DNA from: Bacteroidales bacterium
GTDB taxonomy: Bacteria > Bacteroidota > Bacteroidia > Bacteroidales > Paludibacteraceae
NCBI GenBank assembly: GCA_015061115.1
Contig: SUXE01000016.1
Location: forward strand, 1 to 64,000
Reading direction: 5' to 3'
Length of the DNA: 64,000 nucleotides
Positions 1-5,713 of this stretch are shown here, piece after piece. Each line of letters begins with the position of its first letter. The first letter of the stretch is position 1. Under the pieces are notes generated by a model that saw only the letters and a program-made list of their open reading frames with translations, did no database searches and was not told the origin of the DNA. The translations under genes and the position numbers were made by a program.

Positions 1-11
1 CCGCCGCTTTC

Positions 12-46
12 AGGAGTCAATCTCATTGAGGTTGACTCCTTTTTTT
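12..46 (+). terminator. Rho-independent terminator of a gene left of the window
   Basis: A 9-bp inverted repeat (aggagtcaa at 12-20 and ttgactcct at 32-40) has an inner ctc/gag pairing and is followed by seven T. The T tract lies on the plus-strand 3' side, so it should end a plus-strand transcript entering from outside the window. This also means the repeat array that follows is probably not transcribed from that gene. Confidence 0.85.
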
Positions 47-98
47 GTGCGCGTCCGCGCGCAAAAGCCGGCAGTTGGGCTTTGGCAACTCCTTCCTC

Positions 99-168
99 CG
101 ACAGTTTTCCGCTCTGCGGAAGACAATCGGTGACGGTCGTCCGGGGACGGTGTGTCACCTTCGGCGAC
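99..168. repeat. Three-hairpin element, copy A
   Basis: Hairpin 1 pairs 104-112 (gttttccgc) with 116-124 (gcggaagac) around the loop tct, with one G-U. Hairpin 2 pairs cgtcc (138-142) with ggacg (145-149), and can be extended by ggtgac (129-134) with gtcacc (154-159). Hairpin 3 pairs gtcacc (154-159) with ggcgac (163-168) around ttc. Because gtcacc serves both the outer stem of hairpin 2 and hairpin 3, the two forms are mutually exclusive. Confidence 0.8.
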
Positions 169-229
169 AGAAAAATCCTCCACCATCCATCATCCACCAT
201 CAACCATCAATCATCAATCTCTCTTTCCC

Positions 230-299
230 CGACAGTTGCCCGCTCCGCAGGCGACAATCGGTGACGGTCGTCCGAGGACGATGTGTCACCTTCGGCGAC
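230..299. repeat. Three-hairpin element, copy B
   Basis: Same register as copy A. Hairpin 1 has a different stem, gttgcccgc (235-243) with gcaggcgac (247-255), loop tcc, one wobble and one mismatch. Hairpin 2 is cgtcc/ggacg with loop ga, and hairpin 3 is gtcacc-ttc-ggcgac ending at 299. Confidence 0.8.
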
Positions 300-346
300 G
301 GAAAAATCATCCACCATCAACCATCAATCATCAATCTCTCTTTCCC

Positions 347-416
347 CGACAGTTGCCCGCTCCGCAGGCGACAATCGGTGACGGCCGTCCGGGGACGATG
401 TGTCACCTTCGGCGAC
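347..416. repeat. Three-hairpin element, copy C
   Basis: Identical in hairpin 1 to copy B (352-360 with 364-372). Hairpin 2 is cgtcc/ggacg with loop gg, and hairpin 3 ends at 416. Length is exactly 70 bp, as in the other three array copies. Confidence 0.8.
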
Positions 417-470
417 GGAAAAATCTTCCACCATCCATCATCAACCATCAATCATCAATCTCTCTTTCCC

Positions 471-540
471 CGACAGTTGCCCGCTCCGCAGGCGACAATC
501 GGTGAGGGTCGTTCGGGAACGATGTGTCACCTTCGGCGAC
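471..540. repeat. Three-hairpin element, copy D with a compensatory change
   Basis: Hairpin 2 reads cgttc (510-514) and gaacg (517-521) where the other array copies read cgtcc and ggacg, so both sides of one base pair changed together. The optional outer stem is broken here (ggtgag instead of ggtgac), while hairpin 3 is kept. Confidence 0.8.
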
Positions 541-628
541 GGAAAAATCCTCCACCATCAACCATCCACCATCAATCATCCATCATCAACCATCCATCAT
601 CAACCATCAATTTTTCCATTTTATTTCC

Positions 629-636
629 TATTTTTG
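629..636 (+). promoter_or_regulatory. Putative -7 element for the BspA-like gene
   Basis: TATTTTTG matches the Bacteroidetes -7 consensus TAnnTTTG and lies 27 bp before the start codon at 664. I see no TTTG at the expected -33 distance, so this is a partial match. It lies downstream of the repeat array, so the array would not be in this transcript. Confidence 0.45.
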
Positions 637-663
637 TGACAATATAATTATAATTAAGTCGTT

Positions 664-1881
664 ATGTTGAAGAAACTACTTGTGTCGCTGTTGTCGGCAT
701 TGTTGTGTATATCTGTTGTCGCAGAGACTGAATCCCAATTGAATGGGAACCAGAATGAGACTGATGTGAAAATTGATGAGAAAGGAGACGTGTTTGTTTC
801 TCCACTATGGTATCATATTTCTTCAGAAGGCATGGCAGAGGTAAAATTTTATAGATCTTATAAATATTTAGAGTCGATAGTTATCCCTTCTGAAATACGA
901 GTTGATGGGCATGTTTATCCAGTCACTCGCATAGGAGATAAAACGTTTTCTTGGTGTAGTGGCTTAATAAACATAAAGATACCATCCAGCGTTACAAGCA
1001 TTGGAAACAAAGCGTTTTCTTGGTGTAGCGGATTGAAAAACATAGAAATACCATACGGTGTTACTAGTATTGAAAATGAAACTTTCTGCGGATGTCGTAG
1101 TTTGGCAAGTATAAAGATGCCATCGAGTGTTACAAGCATAGGAGAATATGCTTTTTGGGGATGCAGTGGCTTGACAAGCATAAAGATGCCATCGAGTGTT
1201 ACAAGCATAGGTGAATATGCTTTTTGGGGATGCAGTGGCTTGACAAGCATAAAGATGCCATCGAGTTTGACAAGCATAGGAGAATATGCTTTTGGGGAAT
1301 GCAGTGGCTTGACAAGCATAAAGATTTCTTCTGGCGTCACAAGCATTGGGAATTGCACGTTTCTTGGGTGTCGCAGATTGACAAGCATAAAGATGCCATC
1401 GAGTTTGACAAGCATAGGAGATCAAGCTTTTTTGGGGTGTAGTGATTTGACAAACATAAAGATACCCTCAAGTGTGATAAGTATAGGAAAAGATGCATTT
1501 AGGGGATGTTGTCGCATGACAAGAATAGAAATTCCATCTGGTGTCACATGCATAGAAGAAGGTACGTTTAACTTTTGTAGTGGTTTGACAAACATAATGA
1601 TTCCATCGAATGTAAAAAGTATAGGAGGAAGATCGTTTGAGGATTGTAGTAGTTTGACAAATATAGTTATACCGTCGAGTGTGACCAGTATAGGGAAAAA
1701 TGCGTTTGCTGGTTGTGTCGAATTGATAAGAATAGGAATTCCTTCCAGTGTCACAAGCATAGAAGATTATGCGTTTTTTATATGTGAAAATCTTGAAATT
1801 GTTATTGATAATTCAGAAGAGAATGTGACGGTCGGGGAGAATGCTTTTGCGGGTTGTAAGTCTGTGAAGTTTTTGAAATGA
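664..1881 (+). CDS. BspA-like leucine-rich repeat (LRR_5) secreted protein
   Basis: This 405-residue protein starts with a clear signal peptide (MLKKLLVSLLSALLCISVVA). From about residue 75 to 385 it is made of roughly 14 repeats of 23 residues with the pattern IKMPSSVTSIGEYAFWGCSG, the LRR_5 motif of BspA-type surface proteins, which bind host or bacterial partners in known cases. Each repeat carries a Cys near the F-x-G-C position, giving a regular Cys ladder. There is no T9SS C-terminal domain, no Ig domain and no anchor; it ends soon after the last repeat. At the DNA level the units at 1111, 1180, 1249, 1318 and 1387 are exactly 69 bp apart and the first three are nearly identical, so the gene probably evolves by repeat expansion. 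Its ligand cannot be told from sequence. Confidence 0.88.
   Translation: MLKKLLVSLLSALLCISVVAETESQLNGNQNETDVKIDEKGDVFVSPLWYHISSEGMAEVKFYRSYKYLESIVIPSEIRVDGHVYPVTRIGDKTFSWCSGLINIKIPSSVTSIGNKAFSWCSGLKNIEIPYGVTSIENETFCGCRSLASIKMPSSVTSIGEYAFWGCSGLTSIKMPSSVTSIGEYAFWGCSGLTSIKMPSSLTSIGEYAFGECSGLTSIKISSGVTSIGNCTFLGCRRLTSIKMPSSLTSIGDQAFLGCSDLTNIKIPSSVISIGKDAFRGCCRMTRIEIPSGVTCIEEGTFNFCSGLTNIMIPSNVKSIGGRSFEDCSSLTNIVIPSSVTSIGKNAFAGCVELIRIGIPSSVTSIEDYAFFICENLEIVIDNSEENVTVGENAFAGCKSVKFLK
1111..1455 (+). repeat. 69-bp tandem DNA repeats inside the LRR gene
   Basis: The string ataaagatgcc or a close variant recurs at 1111, 1180, 1249, 1318 and 1387, exactly 69 bp (23 codons) apart. The first three units differ by only a few bases. 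A whole-unit gain or loss would keep the reading frame. Confidence 0.85.
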
Positions 1882-1884
1882 TTT

Positions 1885-1926
1885 GGCAGTTTTCCGCTAT
1901 ACAGAAGACAATCAGTGACAAAAATC
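1885..1926. repeat. Decayed copy E of the three-hairpin element
   Basis: The stretch matches the start of copy A: hairpin 1 arms gttttccgc (1889-1897) and acagaagac (1901-1909), then aatc and agtgac, then directly aaaaatc. In intact copies hairpins 2 and 3 lie between gtgac and aaaaatc, so they seem to have been lost, possibly between the short repeats gtgac and gcgac. The copy sits just after the LRR gene stop codon. Confidence 0.65.
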
Positions 1927-1966
1927 TTATTTTTTCATTTGATTTTTTCTCTTGATTACTTGATGA

Positions 1967-1997
1967 TTTGTTTTTTTATTGAAGTTTTGTATCTTTG
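1967..1997 (+). promoter_or_regulatory. Bacteroidetes-type promoter for the small T9SS protein
   Basis: TTTG at 1967-1970, a 19-nt spacer and TATCTTTG at 1990-1997 match both halves of the consensus (TTTG, N19-20, TAnnTTTG). The predicted 5' leader to the start codon at 2077 is about 70 nt. Confidence 0.8.
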
Positions 1998-2076
1998 AAA
2001 AATATTTGTAATTTTTATTTTAGAAGAAATCTATTTTGACTATTTGTGTTTGAATATTACAATAAAACAATATACT

Positions 2077-2550
2077 ATGGGTATTAAAAGACTAATTGCG
2101 ACATCTGCGACTCTGCTTTTGGGTCTGATGTCTATTAATGCGGCAGCAACACATTTGACTGTTGAATTGAAGGCTGGTAACAAATACAGTTTTTTACTTG
2201 CAGATAAACCTGTCATCACTTTTGCTGGTGGTGCTCTAGTTGTTAACGGTGATGCTGAGACTTCTTATTCTATTGAGGGCGTGAAGAATTTTCATTTCAC
2301 TGAAGGTGATGCCTCTGGTGTTGAGACTCTTTCTTCTGGTGATATTCGTATCCTCAGCCTCGACGATGCTACAATCCAGGTTCAGAATCTTGAGCAGAAA
2401 TCATTGGTGACATTGGTTAATGTGTCTGGTGTTGTCTTTTCTTCTGTATCTGCAGATGCTGAAGGTTCTGCCACTGTATCATTGCCTCAGGCCAAAGGTG
2501 TGTATATTCTTACTGCCGGAAGTAAATCATTCAAGGTTATCAAAAAATAA
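2077..2550 (+). CDS. Small secreted protein with a T9SS type A C-terminal domain
   Basis: I chose the ATG at 2077 because it opens directly on a signal peptide (MGIKRLIATSATLLLGLMS); an upstream in-frame ATG at 2044 would bury it. The protein has 157 residues. The last ~70 residues look like the type IX secretion sorting domain: a VTLVNVSGVVF strand pattern, GSATVSLPQAKGVYILTAG, and a Lys-rich end (SFKVIKK). The roughly 65 residues between signal peptide and CTD contain no domain I recognise, so this is close to a bare CTD carrier. In this secretion system the CTD directs transfer across the outer membrane and surface attachment. A full two-part promoter precedes it. Confidence 0.75.
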   Translation: MGIKRLIATSATLLLGLMSINAAATHLTVELKAGNKYSFLLADKPVITFAGGALVVNGDAETSYSIEGVKNFHFTEGDASGVETLSSGDIRILSLDDATIQVQNLEQKSLVTLVNVSGVVFSSVSADAEGSATVSLPQAKGVYILTAGSKSFKVIKK

Positions 2551-2579
2551 TACGACTTCGTATAAGCGTATATCATATA

Positions 2580-2618
2580 CAAAAAATGCTCCTCTTTCGT
2601 TTCCGGAAGAGGAGCATT
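2580..2618 (-). terminator. Terminator of hisB-fabD, possibly bidirectional
   Basis: Arms aatgctcctctt (2585-2596) and aagaggagcatt (2607-2618) pair over 12 bp. The A tract at 2581-2586 becomes the U tract of a minus-strand transcript, so it mainly serves fabD; the plus-strand gene ending at 2550 may share it. Confidence 0.8.
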
Positions 2619-2634
2619 GATTTATAATAATCAA

Positions 2635-3531
2635 TTAAAGGGATGCTGATTTCACTTCATGCTCTTTGCACCACTCTTTGTCGATTTTCTTGATCATTCC
2701 CTGAAGCACAGCTCCTGGACCAACTTCTGTGAAACTTGTAGCACCGTCGGCGATCATATTCTTCACACTCTGAGTCCATTTTACTGGAGATGTCAACTGG
2801 CGTAGCAAATTAGACTTGATAACCTCTGGGTCTGTCTCTGCCTTAGTTGATACGTTCTGATAAACGGGACACTTTGGAGCTGAGAATGTAGTGGCCTGGA
2901 TAGCCTCTGCAAGTTCATTTTCTGCAGGTTTCATGAAAGGAGAGTGGAATGCACCCGAAACAGCAAGCTTAAGAGCGCGTTTTGCTCCTGCTTCTGTAGC
3001 TTTTGCACAAACTGCATCAATTCCTTCGATGCTTCCGCTCACTACAAGTTGACCTGGACAGTTGTAGTTTGCTGGAACTACCTGGCCTTCTGTAGTCTCT
3101 GCGCAAAGTTTCTCAACAACTGCGTCTTCAAGACCAAGAATAGCAGCCATGATGCTTGGCTGGATCTCGCAAGCTTTTTGCATTGCCATAGCACGCTTTG
3201 CAACGATCTTCAAACCATCCTCGAATGTGATGGCTCCTGCTGCTGTTAGCGCTGACAATTCACCAAGAGAGTGACCTGCTACCATATCAGGCTGGAAATT
3301 ATCTCCCATTGCCTTAGCAAGGATTACAGAGTGTAGGAACACAGCAGGCTGAGTCACTTTTGTCTGCTTCAACTCCTCGTCAGTGCCGTTGAACATGATC
3401 TCAGAGATCTTGAATCCAAGAATCTCGTCGGCTTTATCAAAAAGTCCTTTTGCGACGGGAGAGTTTTCATACAAATCCTTACCCATTCCGCTAAACTGCG
3501 ATCCCTGACCAGGGAAAACGTATGCCTTCAT
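2635..3531 (-). CDS. fabD: Malonyl-CoA:ACP transacylase
   Basis: FabD moves the malonyl group from CoA to acyl carrier protein, supplying the extender unit for fatty acid synthesis in the cytoplasm. The 298 residues match the family length. Motifs are GQGSQ at residues 8-12, the nucleophile Ser88 in GHSLGE, and the catalytic His196 in AFHSPFMKP. It lies 69 bp after hisB on the same strand with no promoter match in the gap, so it may be cotranscribed with hisB although the two pathways are unrelated. The terminator at 2580-2618 follows its stop. Confidence 0.95.
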   Translation of the reverse strand: MKAYVFPGQGSQFSGMGKDLYENSPVAKGLFDKADEILGFKISEIMFNGTDEELKQTKVTQPAVFLHSVILAKAMGDNFQPDMVAGHSLGELSALTAAGAITFEDGLKIVAKRAMAMQKACEIQPSIMAAILGLEDAVVEKLCAETTEGQVVPANYNCPGQLVVSGSIEGIDAVCAKATEAGAKRALKLAVSGAFHSPFMKPAENELAEAIQATTFSAPKCPVYQNVSTKAETDPEVIKSNLLRQLTSPVKWTQSVKNMIADGATSFTEVGPGAVLQGMIKKIDKEWCKEHEVKSASL

Positions 3532-3600
3532 CTTTATTAAATTAAAATTAAGAATTAACGATTATTTATGCATCTCGCATTGCGAATTATGCATTTATAT

Positions 3601-4731
3601 TTATAGAGTGCCTTTTGTGCTAGGCAACTCATACTTATAAATATCACGTTTGATGGCCATCTTGATTGCTCGAGCCAGAGCTTTGAAGATACCTTCGATT
3701 TTGTGGTGCTCGTTGTCGCCCTCCGCTTTCACGTTCAGATTCATTTTTGCAGAGTCGCTCAAACTTTTGAAGAAATGCAGGAACATTTCAGTCGGCATGT
3801 CGCCCACATATTCTCTTTTGAACTCCGCATCCCAAACCAACCATGGTCTTCCTCCGAAATCAAGGCAGACGCTGCACAAGCAATCGTCCATTGGCAATGA
3901 ATAGCCGTATCTTTCGACACCTCGTTTAGAACCAAGTGCTTTATATATAGCTTCTCCGAGAGCGATACCTGTGTCTTCAATTGTGTGGTGCTCATCTACG
4001 TTCAAGTCACCTTTCACGTGAATCATCAAGTCGATACCAGAATGCTTGCCGATCTGCTCAAGCATGTGGTCGAAGAAACCAAGACCGGTAGAAATGTCGC
4101 ATTTGCCATTTCCGTCCAAGTCGACGCGGATGTTGATGTCTGTCTCTTTAGTCTTGCGTGCCACCGTCGCCACTCTTTCTTCTGCGAAAAGGAATTCTGC
4201 AATTTTATTCCAATTCTCAGCGATCAACGCGCAGTGTTCAGTCAAACCTTTATCTTGAAGCATCTTAGCTCCCGCGTCTACATCCTCAGCGATCAGGATA
4301 CCTTTGCATCCGAGGTTTTGGGCGAGCTGGACATCTGTGGCTCTGTCTCCGATGACATAGGAGTGGGACATGTCATAGTCTCCTTTCAAGTAGGCACCAA
4401 GCATTCCGATTCCCGGTTTACGTGTGTCAAGACCATCTTCAGGGTATGATTTGTCGATAAGAATGTCGTCGAATTCGACACCTTCACCTTTCAAGACCTC
4501 AAGCATCTTGTTCTGCACCTCTTCAAATACGGCTTCTGGATAAGCGTCTGTTCCAAGACCATCCTGATTTGTGACCATCACAAATTCAGAAGAGAGACGT
4601 TCGCGGATGAACGCCATGTTACGGATGACACCAGGAAGAAAAGTCATCTCAGCAAGAGAATTGACCTGCTCGGTTACAGGCGGTTCTATGATGATCGTAC
4701 CGTCACGATCAATAAATAACGCTGTTTTCAT
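3601..4731 (-). CDS. hisB: Bifunctional histidinol-phosphatase / imidazoleglycerol-phosphate dehydratase
   Basis: The protein catalyses two steps of histidine synthesis. Residues 1 to about 165 form a HAD phosphatase with the nucleophile motif DRDGT (8-12), VTNQDG and GDRATD. Residues about 195-376 form the dehydratase, with metal-binding clusters [17 protein letters not shown] and EHHKIEG. The fused 376-residue form is the E. coli-type architecture. No other his gene is in the window, so the rest of the pathway is encoded elsewhere or to one side. Confidence 0.95.
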   Translation of the reverse strand: MKTALFIDRDGTIIIEPPVTEQVNSLAEMTFLPGVIRNMAFIRERLSSEFVMVTNQDGLGTDAYPEAVFEEVQNKMLEVLKGEGVEFDDILIDKSYPEDGLDTRKPGIGMLGAYLKGDYDMSHSYVIGDRATDVQLAQNLGCKGILIAEDVDAGAKMLQDKGLTEHCALIAENWNKIAEFLFAEERVATVARKTKETDINIRVDLDGNGKCDISTGLGFFDHMLEQIGKHSGIDLMIHVKGDLNVDEHHTIEDTGIALGEAIYKALGSKRGVERYGYSLPMDDCLCSVCLDFGGRPWLVWDAEFKREYVGDMPTEMFLHFFKSLSDSAKMNLNVKAEGDNEHHKIEGIFKALARAIKMAIKRDIYKYELPSTKGTL

Positions 4732-4751
4732 CTATATTAATTAATTGTCGG

Positions 4752-4759
4752 CAAAGATA
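4752..4759 (-). promoter_or_regulatory. Putative -7 element of hisB
   Basis: On the minus strand this reads TATCTTTG, a full match to TAnnTTTG, about 20 nt before the hisB start codon. No TTTG is found at the expected -33 position. Confidence 0.5.
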
Positions 4760-4944
4760 ACATATAATTCTTAAAGCATAATACATTTGTTTGATAATTG
4801 TAATTTTGGTTGGTTGATGCAGAAATGATTAAAAATATATTAATTGTGTATAATTATGTATAAAAATGTGCAATGTGATGTTGTTTTTGTAAAATAATTA
4901 ACATTTTTTAAGTGATAGCTCTGTATTTATATTCGTTTTTTTAC

Positions 4945-5131
4945 TATTTTTGTGTCACTTTATTTGCGTTTTGTTGATGCGAACAAAAGAAATTTGATAT
5001 AAGGGTTTAATATCAATGCTAACGACAAAAGTGATACAATGTTATCTAAGTAATTGTTTCTTATTCTCTTATGAAGGGTGTAAGGAGTCAAAATTATATC
5101 CTTTTGTCAAATAAATGTTGGATATCTTTAG
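4945..5131 (+). promoter_or_regulatory. Promoter and long leader of the exopolysaccharide operon
   Basis: TATTTTTG at 4945-4952 fits the -7 consensus and is followed by about 170 nt without a convincing gene before the UpxY-like start at 5132. UpxY proteins of Bacteroides are known to act on the untranslated leader of their own polysaccharide operon, so a long leader is expected. An inverted repeat atatcc (5096-5101) and ggatat (5120-5125) lies just before the start codon. The rest of the 4760-4944 gap is AT-rich and shows nothing I can name. Confidence 0.5.
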
Positions 5132-5674
5132 ATGGAAAAAGAAAACGAAAATATGCATTGGTATGTGATGCGTACGCTTGGACGTTTTTGTGAGACAGGG
5201 GTCAAACAAAAGCTTGACAGTTGTGGCATTCGTTATTATCAGGCTATGAAAACGGTAGTAAGGACTCTTAAGGGGAAGAAGGTTATATCAAATGAGCCTG
5301 TAATCCCCAACCTTTTGTTTGTTTATGGTAGCAAAGAAAGCATATTGCCACACACGGCGGTTGGTAAAAATTTTCAATTTGTGTATAACCGTTGCAGTGG
5401 AAAACAAGCTGATTGTCTGATTGTTCCTACAAAAGCAATGGATGATTTTATTCGTGTAGCGGATTCTAAAGAAAAAACACGAATATTTATGCCTGAAGAA
5501 GTCCAGTTGACGCAAGGGCAACGTATTCGTATGATAGGAGGAGCTCTGGATGGAGTTGAGGGCTATTTCGTTAAGATGAGAGGAAACAGACGTAAGACTC
5601 TAGTTGTTGTGTTGGACGGTTTGTTTGGCATCAGTGCAGGAGTAGAACCAGATATGGTGGAAATATTGAATTGA
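5132..5674 (+). CDS. UpxY-type transcription antiterminator (NusG-like)
   Basis: The 180-residue protein begins with the NusG N-terminal fold signature HWYVMRTLGRFCETGVKQKLD and contains IPNLLFVYGS, typical of UpxY/NusG paralogues. The C-terminal part (about residues 128-180) is a KOW domain, with GQRIRMIGGALDGVEGYFVK. Such proteins bind RNA polymerase and let it read through early termination within one polysaccharide operon. It is the first gene of a 26-kb plus-strand locus, the usual position. No UpxZ partner, which in Bacteroides inhibits non-cognate UpxY, was seen. Another possible start is the ATG at 5153. Confidence 0.85.
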   Translation: MEKENENMHWYVMRTLGRFCETGVKQKLDSCGIRYYQAMKTVVRTLKGKKVISNEPVIPNLLFVYGSKESILPHTAVGKNFQFVYNRCSGKQADCLIVPTKAMDDFIRVADSKEKTRIFMPEEVQLTQGQRIRMIGGALDGVEGYFVKMRGNRRKTLVVVLDGLFGISAGVEPDMVEILN

Positions 5675-5713
5675 AAAAAAGAAAAAAGAATTTAAGATAC
5701 AACGTTATTAATT

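Larger units (their letters stand above)
99..610. repeat. Array of four 70-bp three-hairpin elements separated by CCATCA-rich spacers
   Basis: Four copies of one 70-bp element start at 99, 230, 347 and 471, so the periods are 131, 117 and 124 bp. Each copy is followed by a ggaaaaatc-like stretch, then a spacer made of variable numbers of ccatca/atcatc-type units and, between copies, a conserved tctctctttcccc tail. The period differences come from the number of short units in the spacers. The copies are GC-rich while the surroundings are AT-rich. Open frames of 60-200 codons cross this region, but they exist only because the repeat lacks stops in some frames; I see no real gene here. A diverged copy lies at 52260-52330 and a decayed one at 1885-1926. 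Confidence 0.9.

Noticed and set aside
99-610. CRISPR array
   Set aside because: The 70-bp repeat is too long, the spacers are themselves repeats of ccatca units rather than unique sequences, and no cas gene is in the window.
45-647. Open frames of 60-200 codons over the repeat array
   Set aside because: They follow the repeat in three frames, have no signal, domain or start context, and would all end at the array edge; they are products of repeat composition.
915-1760. Minus-strand frames opposite the LRR gene
   Set aside because: They are mirror images of the 69-bp repeats (recurring MLVxLDGIFM and similar) and have no independent support.
5071-5195. Small leader ORF before the UpxY-like gene
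   Set aside because: An ATG at 5071 opens about 40 codons overlapping the next gene in another frame, but there is no repeated codon run or other sign of a leader peptide.
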